The translations under genes and the position numbers were made by a program. From Castanea sativa (Eukaryota; Streptophyta; Magnoliopsida; Fagales; Fagaceae), in NCBI RefSeq assembly GCF_040712315.1, contig NC_134023.1, forward strand, positions 12,347,442 to 12,411,441: a DNA stretch of 64,000 bases, written 5' to 3'. Positions 53,268 through 64,000 of this stretch are shown here, in pieces. How positions within the stretch are numbered: the stretch's first letter is position 1; every line of letters starts with the position of its first letter. The notes beneath the pieces were generated by a model. That model saw only the letters and a program-made list of their open reading frames with translations, ran no database searches and was not told the origin of the DNA.

Positions 53268-54477
53268 TTTTAGGTTTCTTTCTCACCCACATAGCACGAG
53301 TTTTTGGCTGTGAAGATGAAAAGACACGTGTCCTAGTATGTCTACTAAAGGATAAAGAAGAATTAAAATTCTCCTAAAATTGAGTTGAAAAGCTCAAGGC
53401 TTTTAATAACTCTCCAAACAAAGGTGTTGGTCCTTGAGAGGAAACCTGTGATCGTTTGGACACTTACTTTTAAGGATACAACTTAAAGCAATTAGGACGA
53501 ATGTGTCCAGAAACACCACAATGGTGACAAACATGAGGTCTAACAAAGGATTTAGAATTAGCCAAAATAGTTTTGGATTTCATACCTTTATTACCTTTCT
53601 TGGATTGAGGCACAATGAAATTCCTTGATCAAGAAGCCGTGGAAGAGGAGGGGCTGGAAGAAATAGCATATCTTAAGCCAGTCTTATCAGAACTAGGCTT
53701 TTGAACACTCAAGACCTTTTCAAGCTTTGCACTAGACATCCTCTCTATTTGAGTTCTAGCTTGACTAAGCTCAACCTCAAGATTCTTGACCTTCTCTTTT
53801 AATGAGGTGTTCTCCACAATGAGAGTTTCAACTAACCTTGTAGTCTCATCTAGTTTGACTAAAATATCAGCCTTTTCAGTTTTTACCTCATTAAGCTCTT
53901 TTCTGCAAAGATGAGAAGTCTTTTCAGATTTTATGAATTTAGTGCACAGCTTATCATAGGCTTCCTGAAGGGTCAACTTCTTGGATACTTCATCATCAGA
54001 AGAATCATCACTGTCACTAGCACTTTCCACAATCACCTTATCAGTTGAGGCATCAAAGGCCATAACATGACTACATTCATCCACATAATCATCAAAAGAG
54101 TCATTCCCAGTGTCATTCCAAGTAGCAACCAACCCTTTATCTTCTGACTTCTTAGCCTTTTCCCTCATAAGGTAGTTTGAGCACTCTATCCTCATATGAC
54201 CAAAACCTTTGCACTCATGGCATTGGATGGGGGGCTTCTCATTCTTACCCTTCCTCGAGGATTTAGATTTCTTAGGAGGTTTGCTCTTATCCTTTTTCCT
54301 AAACTAAAGAAGCTTGATTATCTCGTCAGTTATGAATGTTAGATCCTCATCCTCACCTCATCTTCATCTTCATCTTCAGAGTCCTCGATATATTCCTCTA
54401 TACCCTTAAAAGCCAAGTTTTTACTCTTTCCACATTTTTCCATTGAGCCTAATCCCATCTCATAGGTTTGAAGGTTC
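53268..54477 (-). pseudogene. Gag, C-terminal part, of the SIRE-like element
   Basis: The minus-strand frame 54195-53629 (MRIECSNYLMREKAKKSEDK, then an acidic stretch, then a long coiled coil NTSLKEKVKNLEVELSQART) is the typical SIRE gag. It is preceded near 54230-54200 by CHECKGFGH, the zinc knuckle, in the same frame. After a stop near 53627 it continues towards a second knuckle (CHHCGVSGHIR, near 53530) and a basic tail ending at about 53268. The N-terminal half lies beyond the solo-LTR insertion at 54483-55920. Confidence 0.78.
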
Positions 54478-55925
54478 CCTACTGTTAGGATTTGTGCCCT
54501 TAAATCCTATTGTATGATGCTATGTATGATGTTATGTATGACATTATGTACGACATGATGTATGACTTAATATTGTGTTTGATAAAGTTATTTTATTATT
54601 ATCTAAAATAATGGTAACATGAATATGGGACATTATCATATAGTCCATGAGATGCATTGTATGTGATTTATGTGAAAAGTCACAGAAGATGTAAATCACA
54701 AGTTCTTTGTAAACTTAGAATTTATAGTTCGTAGTCGGTGATGAAATTGGGCATTTCATCTGCGAAGACTATAACGTGTCAACTACGATGATTTGTCTTG
54801 ATCATGGAAGTGGAGACTTCTAGTTGATATGTTGATATGTTTTAAGAGTTAAAACATATTGAACAGGACCGCTGTGAGATTTATTATTCTCCTAATGACT
54901 GTCAAATGAATAATAAATCTCACGACTTCTATTTGCATGAACTCTTAATTCTGAGAGAATAATGGACCTGATCATGAAGTGTAGGTTGCTTTGATATATC
55001 AGGAGTGAGACCTGAAGTGACGGTCAAAACCTTAGTATGTTGGGCAGCCACATTTAGTGTTGATGGAACATATATTCTCAATATGGAATTCATAGTCTCT
55101 TGATGGAGATATAAAATATTCCCTTGAGATAAGTTTAATGGTTTCAGTTATTCAGAGAGTTAGGCCTAACCACTTTAGTAAGAAATTACTAAAGTATATA
55201 TATTTATGAAATTGGATTTCATAAATATATAATGAATAACTTTAAGGAATTAAACCAGGTACTCAAGGATAAGATGTAGTAATTTACAAAGTGGTAGTCT
55301 ACGTTTATGACTTTGTGTTACTACGAATATTTTATAAAGGGGTTACGTGTTTAATAAAGTCTTGGGATATAATTTATTAATAAGGCCTAGAGTGCAATTA
55401 TATTTATATAGTGGTATTAAATATAATTAATGGTAACTTTGGACTTGTCAAGAGTTGACGGAAAAACCCAAGGCCCATTGGAGCTAGTGTCTTATTGGTC
55501 CCTTTTGGTCCCACTTCAAGCCACACACTAAAGCCCAATTGGAAAGGCCCAATAGGCCAGCCCAATTAGATAATCAGTTAGTTATAAAGGGAGAAACATA
55601 CAGAATTTTTATAAGATGAGATTAGAAAAGAAAAAGAAATGGTGTGTGAGAGAGTGTGAGACACACTTTCATTCTCCCTTTGAAAAACTGATTGAGAGAC
55701 CACACATCTTGGGCGTAAAGTGGAATTGGAGTGAAGATTAAAAGTGTTCCCAAGTGCTTCTAATCTTTGTTTTGAATTTCTCCACACCAAGGTACGCTAT
55801 CTTGTTCTTAAATTCTGAAATTTATGTAGTGCACGTTATCAATCATGAATGAAATAGATCCTTGTTCGTCGCTTCCGCTGTGGGTTTTGCATGAGATACA
55901 AAACCAGAATTTTTCCTTCACCTAC
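54478..55925 (+). mobile_element. Solo LTR, 1438 bp, with TSD CCTAC, inserted in gag
   Basis: 54483-55920 starts TGTTAGGATTTG and ends TTTTTCCTTCA. CCTAC occurs at 54478-54482 and 55921-55925. Removing it joins the gag reading on both sides in frame (ELVG to NLQTYEMG), which proves the insertion. A TATA motif (TTATAAAGGG, 55582) and short translated leader-like sequence place the LTR on the plus strand. No internal coding region is present. A related, reverse-oriented fragment lies at 58891-59405. Confidence 0.9.
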
Positions 55926-56520
55926 AAGCTCAATCAAAGGAATTTGATCAATGTCCTTTGCTTCTTCAATGACAGTGATCTTGGCATGGAATCTTTCAGG
56001 TAAGGATCTAAGAATTTTTCTAACAATTTTGGATTCCATAATAGATTCTCCAAGATTGGAGGCAGAATTCACAATATCCATGAGTTTAGCATAGAACTCA
56101 TCAAAGGTCTCATCCTCCTCCATCCTTATTTCTTCAAAACTGCTTGTGAGTCTTTGAAGCTTCACAGTCTTTACTGCCATGGTACCTTCATAGATGGTCT
56201 CAAGAATGGTCCATGCTTCCTTGACAACTTCTGTGGATGATATTTTCTTGAATTCTTCATTGGTCACCCCACAAAACAAAGCATTCAAGGCTCTACTATT
56301 GAAATTTGCCGCTGTGATGGTTGCATCATCCTAATCCACTGGAGCTTTCTTTGGCTTAATCTAACCAACTTCAACAGCTTGCCATACTTGTTCACCTAGA
56401 GCCTACAAAAACACTTTCATACGAACTTTCCAATATGCATAATTAGTGCCATCAAATAAAGGAGGAATCAAAAGAGATTGTCCACGATCCATGACAACGA
56501 GGGTCAAGGATCACACTCAG
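55926..56520 (-). pseudogene. Gag, N-terminal part, of the SIRE-like element
   Basis: The frame 56288 down to about 55926 reads TNEEFKKISSTEVVKEAWTI, FDEFYAKLMDIVNSASNLGE and LRSLPERFHAKITVIEEAKD, the UBN2-type gag core of copia elements. The frame extends upstream to about 56490 (start near MDRGQSLL). It stops artificially at 55839 because it reads into the solo LTR. Confidence 0.82.
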
Positions 56521-56542
56521 GAAATTAATCCAATCAGAGTGT

Positions 56543-56558
56543 ACCCGCTCTGATACCA
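56543..56558 (-). promoter_or_regulatory. Primer-binding site of the SIRE-like element
   Basis: The minus strand reads TGGTATCAGAGCGGGT two bases inside the right LTR, matching initiator tRNA-Met. Confidence 0.88.
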
Positions 56559-56560
56559 CT

Positions 56561-57507
56561 TGTTGGGAAATTTAGACTCCGGTTAATAGAATTAACAAGT
56601 TTTAAATCCAAGTTATTATGCATAAAACTTGTTAAAACAAACAAACATCAATATCATGTCAAAACTAAGTGCAGCAGAAAAATAAATAAGACAAGATATA
56701 ATGACCCAAGAAAACCAATGAAACCAACCAGTTTCACAGTAAAAAACCTGGGGGGAAACCTTCCCGAAAAGCAATCCACTATAGTAAAGAGAAGTTTCAG
56801 ATCTAGTACAAAACCTTTGTCTCTAGACTCTACAATCCCCGTAGATGAACTCACAGTAGAAACCTTCTACCGCTTCAGAACCTCTGAACTCTTCAATATA
56901 TGAACGCCACCCTTTGATGCACGGATCCTAGTACGTGACTAACCAATTGCGCGGATCCCAGTACGCGACTTCAATCACCAACTAGAGAAGAAGATGTTGG
57001 TTGCAAAGTTCTTCACTTCATCAAAAATGAAGATCAAGAAGCACTTGGTTACAAAACCCTAAGGCGCAAAGACGCAATAGCTTCTTTTAGAGAGAATAAG
57101 GCTTCGGTCACCTTTTGCATATGTTCTCCTTGTATTCTCTTATGTGACGGCCTCCAAAATAAGCCTTATATATGTCTAGGGTCGTGAGAAAAGAAACCCT
57201 ACAAAAATACAAAAGCCTAGCCCAAAAATCAGATCTGAAAATTATGATTTCCGTAACCTTGATAGATAGCCTCGATAAATAGCATCTGTCGAGCCTCATT
57301 AAACCTCGATAGATAGTATCTGTCGAGCAGGTGTCCAGCTTTAGTAAACACCTTTTCTTCACTTGTTTCTTGGTCCAATCTTCATGGCTTTAATATTAGA
57401 CTTGAACAACATGTTCTTTGAAGTATTAAACACATCCTAGATCAATCCAAATATAAGTAAAGTGCGTTTTGTCAAAGGATTAGCCAACTACATAAAATAA
57501 TGTCCTT

Positions 57508-57511
<4 letters not shown>
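56561..57511 (-). repeat. Right LTR (5' LTR in element orientation) of the SIRE-like element
   Basis: 951 bp, TGTTGGGAAATTT...TGTCCTTAACA. Aligns with 50178-51150 with small indels; shadow ORFs such as MKPTSFTVKNLGGNLPEKQS occur in both copies. Confidence 0.9.

Positions 57512-57550
<39 letters not shown>
57512..57550. repeat. (AT)n microsatellite, right of the SIRE-like insertion
   Basis: Continuation of the tract at 50134-50177, split by the insertion. Confidence 0.9.
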
Positions 57551-57554
<4 letters not shown>

Positions 57555-58890
57555 GAACCTATGACATTTGCAAGTTGCAACATTATAAGCAAGATATCAA
57601 TTGATTCTTTTGTTATCGGTGGGATTCAAACATAGGTCTTTTATTTCAATTGAACAAAATGGAACCGATCCACTTGATAAGATTGAACTGTGGAGGATCC
57701 AAACTGAAAAGTTCCTGCTAGTCATAAATCAGTTGATTAAAAAGGCAAAGTATTCTCAAACAATGTGTCATCATTATAAGTTAGTGATGAAGACAAAATG
57801 TTATCATACAATGCGCATTTTTAAGCATGGATGTCACGCTATCTTTCATTGAAAGTAAATAATGAAATAAGAAAGAAAATAGAAATGATTTAAGGCAAGG
57901 AATTGATAAGGAAAGATAAGGAATATGAGAAAATATCCAATATGGGGTGAAGTTCAAGTTACACTCATTAGTCATTATAACTCTTTTCAATATTACACAA
58001 TTTCATAAAGTTTATTAACAAGTATTTTGATAAATCAACCATTAGATTACATTGCCTATACCCTTAATATTCGCAAATGATTAGATATCATATCTCAAAT
58101 AAAATGTTTAGATTTCAAGTATTCTTAACTCTAATTAGACACAAACATGAACTTATATCAGATAGTGAACGACATCCGAACATGAAATTTTACATGATTA
58201 TTATAAAAAAAAGATTATATAAGCCAATTGTGAAAATTTCAAAATATTAATCTAATAAAAAATTGTAGAGTGCTGTAGAAATACCTTAATCCTAATCCAC
58301 CCAATTTTACCAAGCTAATTAACCAAAGAGTGAGGAGGATTTCAAATAAACCTCATTCGTGTGATCATATTGATACATTAATGCATGCATATAAAAGGGC
58401 ATGTGAATTACTAATAATTGAGGCTTTAAATCCTTTAGATTTCCTAGGGTATTTAACCAATAGATTTCTTTTAATCTTAATCGCTTTTTAATGATTTAAT
58501 AGTTTAGATTATGCTATGTCAGCATTCCCCCTAACAACACAATAGAGGCATGAACAAGGGAATAATTACTAATCAATTGCAGAAAGATTCTTTCAAGGAT
58601 ACAATTAAGCCAAATATCTTCAATTAACAAACTTTGAGAATTTTGTGAACCTCTCTAATGGTGTCAAATCTATAAAAATCGATTATGAGGGCTATATTTA
58701 TAAACAATGAAAAATTGCCTTTGGAAAGGCACTAATGAGGAATGAAGAGTCAGTTTTGGTTTGTGCAACCCTTCAAAAGCATACCTCGGTTGTAACTAGC
58801 CATTAGAGACAAAATATCTCATTTCCCTCATTTTTATACAAAAATAGCACATTCTATTACTATCTCACTTAAGTGGACTGCCTTCGCTAG
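57551..58890. other. Intergenic DNA with a diverged foldback-repeat relative
   Basis: No gene supported. 57945-58260 (GTTCAAGTTACACTCATTAG, ATTACACAA, CAACCATTAGATTACATTGC) resembles the unit of the 36690-38705 array. The rest is unrecognised AT-rich DNA. Confidence 0.45.
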
Positions 58891-59405
58891 AATGAAACTA
58901 TTGGAAAAACATGGTTTGTATCTCATACAAAACATACGCAACGAAAATTAATGGATCTACTTCATTTGCAATTGATAACATGCACTATGTAAATTTTAGA
59001 ATTTAAGAACAAGAGAACGTACCTTGGTGTGGTGAAATTCAAAAACAAAGATTAGAAGTACTTGGGAACACTTTTAATCTTCACTCCAATTCCACTAACA
59101 CCCAAGAAGTGTGGTCTCTCAATCAGTTCAAGGGAGAATAAGAGAGTGGCTTACACTCACATACACACCATTTCACAATAGTGTCTCTTTTGTCAAATTC
59201 TGTATGTTTCTCCCTTAATATCTAACAGATTATCTAATTGGGCCAGCCTTTTGGGCCTTTCCAATTGGGCTTAAGTATGTGGCTTGGAGTGGGACCAAAA
59301 GGGACCAATAAGACACCAACTCTAATGGACCTTGGGATTTTTGTCAACTCTTGACAAGGCCAAAGTTACCATTAACTATATTTAATACCACTATATAACT
59401 GAGAA
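58891..59405 (-). repeat. Truncated LTR related to the solo LTR at 54483-55920
   Basis: Reverse complement of roughly the right third of that LTR (about 55420-55920): GTGTGGTCTCTCAATCAGTT, CCAATTGGGCTTA, GGGACCAATAAGACACCAAC and AAAGTTACCATTAA all correspond. The other two thirds are missing. Confidence 0.8.
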
Positions 59406-59649
59406 CTTGTAACTAGTGATTAATATCATAAGGTTACACTCTTTTAAATCAAAAGGCTACTTTGAAGTTTTATGACGTTCACCCATTTCCAAAATGTTAT
59501 CTATTTTATGAGTTAAAATCTAGGTTGTGTTCTTCAACCCAATTTAATTAGAAGTATATTACCCTATTCCTTTTAATTTAAAAACTTGGGTAGACTTTTA
59601 ATCTTATGACCAAAGGATTGATTGGTCTTGTTTTAAGATCCTTCTCTAT

Positions 59650-59690
59650 GGGTACAATTTCGGGGACGAAATTCTTTTAAGGGGGAAGAA
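59650..59690 (+). promoter_or_regulatory. 3' end of a chromovirus-type gypsy element with polypurine tract
   Basis: TTTCGGGGACGAAATTC followed by AAGGGGGAAGAA and then TGTAACACCCC is the stereotyped end of pol, PPT and LTR start in plant Tekay/Del-type chromoviruses. No gypsy pol domain was found upstream (59405-59650), so only the tail remains. Confidence 0.75.
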
Positions 59691-60904
59691 TGTAACACCC
59701 CAAACTTTTTAAAGCAATATTACAATGTGAATAATATCTCAAGTGAATTTTATGTTTTTCAATAAGGTTGTTAATTATTTTTGTAGAGGTCTTTTTAATT
59801 TTAAAAGCTTGAGGTGGCATTTAAGTGATTTGTGATGATGGACTGAGTGAGGATTAAGGAAGAGAAGAAATTTAAGGGTGAAATGACAAATTTCTTCCCA
59901 TGATATTTTTGTGATGAGTGGTCTAAAATAACCCATACATCACCATACGGTAAACCACACCCCCCCCTTATTTTTCTTCAGCCGCTTCTCCTTCTCTCCC
60001 TTCCCCTCTCTTCTCATATTCAGTCTTCTTCTTAGTTCTTCCACAATGACCGAACCTCCAAGCTCCCATATCTCTTTCCTCATTTCTTTCTCTCTCTCTA
60101 GTTGAGACCTCCTCGTTAGGGAGGATTATGTCTCCATTGGTTTTCTTAGTAGCTAAAACTCCATGAGATTTTGGAGTGGATTAAACCCAAGGTAAAAATC
60201 TAAGCTTTTATTTCAATTTCTTCTATGAAATCCTTTGAGTTTTGCTATTTAATGATTATTATGGTGAATACTTGATGGGTTTTGGTGAATAATGGAAGAT
60301 TAGAGGGTTACGATGATTTGGGCAGCAATGGTTTTGTTAAAATCCAAAAATTTCATATCATTTGAGTGTTTTTGCTTTGATAAAAGGTTATGGTTGATTA
60401 GTTATCTATTGGGTATTTGAGGGTTGGTTTGCTAGATTAACTATATGGGTCTTGTTGTTGCATATGTTGATGTGAGTTGATTTTAAAGTGTGTTTCCTTT
60501 GCATTTGAGTGACTTTGACATATGTGAATGTGGGCATTTTCTTGTTGCGTGCCAAGTGTTTGATGCATTGCCTAAATGAGATTATAGGTTGCATTCCTAG
60601 TTGTTAATATGTGCTAAAATATGTAGCTTTGAGGTTAATCAAGTCTAAAAATTTTTGGCATAGTATTAAGAATATAGTAATTTTATTTTGGAATTGTAAA
60701 TCTAGCCCTGACAGATTTGAGTCAGCTCAATACATGATTTTTAATAAATTACTATTTTTGGGCTGAATTTTTGATGGTACATACTACATATATAAGAGCT
60801 TATCCCTATTTAATTTCAAGTTAATCGGATAACTTTTCGTGGACCAAACAATTTTTACAAAATGGTTGACCCGCTGTGTATCTGTTAGGACATATGTGAT
60901 TGGA
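59691..60904 (+). repeat. Chromovirus-type gypsy 3' LTR, interrupted at its right end
   Basis: Starts TGTAACACCCC. CT-rich and leader-like in 59975-60120, without coding capacity. It is cut at 60904 by the LTR of the next copia element; the remainder would lie beyond the window. Confidence 0.6.
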
Positions 60905-61955
60905 TGTTAGGAACATATGTCAACATTTTATGTATTGGCTAATCCTTTGATAGAATGCACTTTACTTATAATTGGGTAGATCTAGGATGTGTTTAATATT
61001 TCAAGAAACAAGGTTTCAAGTTCAAGTGTTAAAGTCGTGCAAATCTGTCCAAGAAAAAAGTGAAGAAGTGCTGTTCATTAAAGCTTGGCAGCTAGCTCAA
61101 CAGCTAGGGTATCTGTCGAGGTTTATGAAACTTAGTTTTTTTGGATTGATTTTCATCCAATTCGTGATTATGTGTTTGGGCTTTCTTTTCTCACAATCCT
61201 AAATATATATATATATATATATATAAGGATTATTTTAAGGGCTGTATTAGGTGGCATAGCCCAGAGCACAATTGCACAAGAGCATAATTCCTCAAGTGTG
61301 ACCGGAAACTTAGTTTGCCTTAGTTCTTGAAGAAGCTGCTGTGTTTGTACACTGTAGGGTTTTATGACCAAGCAACTTCGTGATCCTTATGTGTTGAAGA
61401 ACAGAAGAACTTTGCAGCCAACATCCTTCTCAAGTTGGTGATCAAGTTGCGTACTAGGATTCGCGCATCTATTGGTTAGTCGCGTACTGAGATTCACGCA
61501 TTTATTGGTTAGTCACGTACTGGGAGCCATGCATTAAAAAAGAGAGATTGTCACTACAGAACAAGTCCAATTGGGTATTGAGGTAAGAGTTCAATTGTAC
61601 ATGCATTGAAAAAGAGAGATTGTCACTACAGAACAAGTCCAATTGGGTATTGGGGTAAGGGTTCAACTGTAGGTTGGTATAAGGTACTGGGATTCCTTTA
61701 CTTGTAACCGCTTGTTTTGATAATAGTGGATTCTTAGGAGTGGTGACCTTAAAATCACCCGGTAGGGTTTTTGCTGTGTAGGTTTTCCCCATTCGTAAAC
61801 AAATCACCGTGTCATTTAATTTCCGCTGCATATTTAGTTATTTGGTGATTTGTTTATGCTGCCACGCTTATTGCACAAAATTTGACCTAATTAATTCACT
61901 TGGCTAATTAATTGGTTAATTTATCACAAGGGGTCAATACGTGTTTGGCCTATCA
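60905..61955 (+). repeat. 5' LTR of the right-hand SIRE-like element
   Basis: TGTTAGGAACATATG...GGCCTATCA, about 1051 bp. A near-identical start word at 60883 makes the exact left border uncertain by 22 bp. The U3 start (TTGGCTAATCCTTTGATA, TCTAGGATGTGTTTAATA) is shared with the LTRs at 50178-57511 and 28579-29509. Contains an (AT)n tract at 61203-61226 and a ~60-bp duplication (GAAAAAGAGAGATTGTCACT type, about 61536 and 61606). Confidence 0.8.
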
Positions 61956-61957
61956 AG

Positions 61958-61969
61958 TGGTATCAGAGC
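61958..61969 (+). promoter_or_regulatory. Primer-binding site (initiator tRNA-Met)
   Basis: TGGTATCAGAGC two bases after the LTR end. Confidence 0.9.
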
Positions 61970-62128
61970 AGGCATACTCTGATTAGAGTTTAATCTTTGT
62001 TGTGAGATCCATTGACCCCTATTGTCATGGCTATCATTGGCAAGAAAAGATCTATTATTTCAAATACATCTTGTTTTCCTAATCTCTATTTAATAGAGTT
62101 TTTTAGAAAATGCTAGTCTAAAAGTTAT

Positions 62129-62800
62129 TTGAAAGCCATTATGATGATGATTGGAAAAGATCTTAGCATGACAAAGAAGAAACTAGACTTCCTCAGACTA
62201 AGAATGTGTAGAGGAGTTCATCTGAGAAAGGTGAAGGTTAAAGGTCTTGGTTGTAAATGGAAAATGAAAGAAAACACCATTCCTACAGATTTGTCATTAA
62301 AGCATAAAGTGTGCTTTATGATGAAGTCTGCCTTTGAGGTAATGGATACATGCTTGTGGTATCTTGATAGTGGATGCTCATGACACATGACCCGAGATCG
62401 CTCTCTCTTTAAGGTCTTCGAGTCTAAGAAAGGTGGTAATGTCACTTTCGATGATAGGAGCAAATCACAGATTAAAGGAAAGGGATTGATTTCTTTACCT
62501 AGACTGCCAGATATTGCAAATGTGCTGTACGTAAAAGGTCTGAGAGTGAACCTCTTGAGCATAAGTTAGATATGTGATCAAGACTTCATGGTGCTATTCT
62601 CCAAAGGAAAATGTCTTGTGCTGGATGAATTTAGAAAGAAACTCATAAGTGGTGTTCACACTTTAGATAATTGTTATGGTCTGGTACCTGATGCTAATAT
62701 TGTGTGCAATAGTATTCGTTTGCCAAACGAGATCTATGGCACCAAAGGATGGGACATGCTAGTTACTAACATCTCTAAATTGTATCTAAGCATGAATCAG
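62129..62800 (+). pseudogene. Gag-protease remnant of the right-hand SIRE-like element
   Basis: CLWYLDSGCS followed by a stop in place of Arg (62382) and HMTRDRSLFK is the protease active-site region of SIRE elements. NVLYVKGLRVNLLSIS, stop, ICDQDFMVLFSKGKCLVLD is the conserved continuation. The gag part in front is reduced to fragments. The integrase is missing: after about 62760 the sequence passes directly into RT. Confidence 0.8.
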
Positions 62801-62819
62801 TGTTGGGGATGCCAAAGCT

Positions 62820-64000
62820 CAATAGAGTGGACTATGATGAGACATTTGCTCTAGTAGCCCGCATGGAGTCCATTAGGATTCTTCTAGCCCTAGCATGCCA
62901 TTTGAAGTTCAAGCTTTACCAAATGGATGTCAAGACTGCCTTCTTAAATGGGTTCCTTAAAGAAGATGTCTATGTGGCTCAACCAAAAGTATTCATTGAT
63001 CCCCATTTTCTGGATCATGTGCTGTACCTAAAAAAGGCGTTCTATGGTTTGAAGCAAGCCCCCAGAGCTTGGTATGATGGGCTCACACAATACTTGGTGT
63101 AACATGGGTTCACAAGAGGAAAGGCTGATCAAACTCTTTTCATCAAAAGGGAAGATGACGAGTTGATAGTTGCTCAAGTCTATGTTGATGATATCATCTT
63201 TGGGTCAACAAAGGATGAACTTGCTCATGATTTCTCTAAACTCATGCAGGCTGAGTTCGAGATGAGCATGATTGGAGAGTTAAATCACTTTCTTGGATTG
63301 CAAATCTGTCAGCAAGAGACAAGTATATTCATATCTCAATATAAATTTGCTAGAAATCTCGTGAAAAAGTTTTGCTTGGTATCTGCTAGTTATATTAGAA
63401 CCCCTATGAGTCCTAATGTAAAACTCACTGTTAATGTCCTTGGAAAGAGTGTTGATCCATCTCTCTATAGAAGCATGATAGGTAGTCTTCTGTACCTCAC
63501 TGCTAGTAGACCAACCATTAGCTAAAGTGTGGGAGTGTGTGCTAGATATCAGGCTAATCCCAAAGAATCCCATATGACGGCTTTGAAAAGAATCATAAAG
63601 TATGTCAAAACCACTGCCCATTTTGGTGTGTGGTACAACAAAGACACAAACGATGTCTTGGCCAGGTATTCGGATGCTGATTGGGATGGGAATGCTGATT
63701 ATAGGAAGAGTACTTCTAGGGTTGTTTTTATGTGGGTAATAATCTTGTCTCCTGGATGAGCAAAAAGTAGAATTTCATCTCTTTATCCACCGAGGAGGAT
63801 GAATACATCACTACCGGTAGCTGTTGCACCCAACTTCTATGGATGCAAAAACTCTTCCATGACTATGGTATTTGTCAAGAACACCTCACAATCTACTATG
63901 ACAATACTTGTGCCATCAATATCACTAAGAATCCGGTTCAACATTCTAGAACCAAACACATAGAGATTCGACATTACTTCATTCGTGAGCTTGTTGAGGA
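62820..64000 (+). pseudogene. Reverse transcriptase and RNase H of the right-hand SIRE-like element (cut by window edge)
   Basis: RT motifs in order: DYDETFALVARMESIRILLA, YQMDVKTAFLNGFL, FYGLKQAPRAWYD, AQVYVDDIIFGSTKDELAHD with intact YVDD, then LNHFLGLQI and DPSLYRSMIGSLLYLTASRP. RNase H: YSDADWDGNADYRKSTSR, LSTEEDEYITTGSC, RTKHIEIRHYFIRELVEE at the edge. Stops at about 63100, 63523 and 63769 and one frame change near 63755 break it. RT catalytic residues are intact. Confidence 0.9.

Larger units (their letters stand above)
50178..57511 (-). mobile_element. Gag-only SIRE-like copia element, minus strand, with TSD ATATA
   Basis: LTRs at 50178-51150 and 56561-57511 (TGTTGGGAAATTTAG...TGTCCTTAACA on the plus strand), ATATA on both sides, and an initiator-Met primer-binding site inside the right LTR. 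Only gag is recognisable; protease, integrase, RT and RNase H are missing between about 53270 and 51150. Multiple AGGGGGAG tracts near the 3' LTR are a SIRE trait. Its gag is split by a solo LTR (54483-55920). It sits in the (AT)n tract beside the RE1-like element. Confidence 0.88.
60905..64000 (+). mobile_element. SIRE-like copia element, plus strand, runs off the right edge
   Basis: 5' LTR 60905-61955, primer-binding site 61958-61969, a protease remnant, then RT and RNase H; the integrase and nearly all of gag are deleted. The 3' LTR is not in the window. Several in-frame stops are present, so the element is defective. Confidence 0.85.

Noticed and set aside
55578..55790. 70-codon minus-strand ORF
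   Set aside because: Lies in the solo LTR and matches no protein pattern.
50284..56903. Repeated ORF pair (MKPTSFTVKNLGGN.. and its opposite-strand partner) as duplicated genes
   Set aside because: Both copies are in the two LTRs of the SIRE-like element.
62588..62854. Integrase of the right-hand SIRE-like element
   Set aside because: The frame covers only the protease-to-integrase lead-in; no HHCC or DDE motif follows before RT begins.

Overview
The window is plant nuclear DNA from a eudicot. It is AT-rich and dominated by transposons, with long intergenic stretches, microsatellites and several LTR-retrotransposon lineages known only from plants. The SIRE-like and Tat-like element sequences remind me of woody Fagales genomes, but that is an impression from memory. 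There is no bacterial, organellar, rRNA or tRNA gene content. The only convincing single-copy host gene is an intronless pectinesterase/invertase-inhibitor gene at 44681-45232 (+). A weaker candidate is a 78-residue membrane-peptide ORF at 24863-25099 (-) with a TATA box and a CT-rich leader.

Layout. 1-4083: AT-rich intergenic DNA with two inverted-repeat MITEs, palindromes, a poly-G tract and a miniature poly(A) insertion. 4084-16324: a complete 12.2-kb Ty3/gypsy element of Tat type on the minus strand, with LTRs, TSD TTTAC, decayed gag-pol, a ~151-bp tandem array directly after pol, and an antisense coding block facing the other way. 16325-32750: intergenic DNA with a Helitron carrying two 5' ends (16497-17054), tRNA-derived SINEs, a hAT-like element with its TSD (22181-23016), small MITEs and a SIRE-type LTR fragment (28579-29509). 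32753-42939: a ~10-kb CACTA-like DNA transposon with subterminal TAGCGACGA-type arrays. It holds a solo Tat LTR, two tandem arrays (~315 bp and ~337 bp units) and a multi-exon Transposase_24-like gene remnant.

44681-45232 is the inhibitor gene. 260 bp downstream begins a nest of retroelements. A Ty1/copia RE1-like element (45492-50133) is followed by an (AT)n tract. Into that tract went a gag-only SIRE-like copia derivative (50178-57511, minus). Its gag is split by a 1.44-kb solo LTR (54483-55920, TSD CCTAC). From 59691 a chromovirus-type gypsy LTR is cut at 60904 by a third copia element (SIRE-like, plus), which runs off the right edge.

The most interesting structures are: the dimeric ~151-bp array inside the Tat element; tandem arrays built from foldback (MITE-like) units inside the CACTA element, with dispersed relatives elsewhere; perfect MSA-type (MYB3R) motifs in those units; a Helitron with a duplicated 5' end; several tiny poly(A) insertions flanked by 12-17-bp duplications; and a contrast in decay pattern (CAG to TAG stops in copia, CAG/CGG mismatches in the Tat element, the latter possibly a sequencing artefact). 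I see no defence, biosynthetic or otherwise new protein-coding system. All functional statements come from motif recognition by eye.
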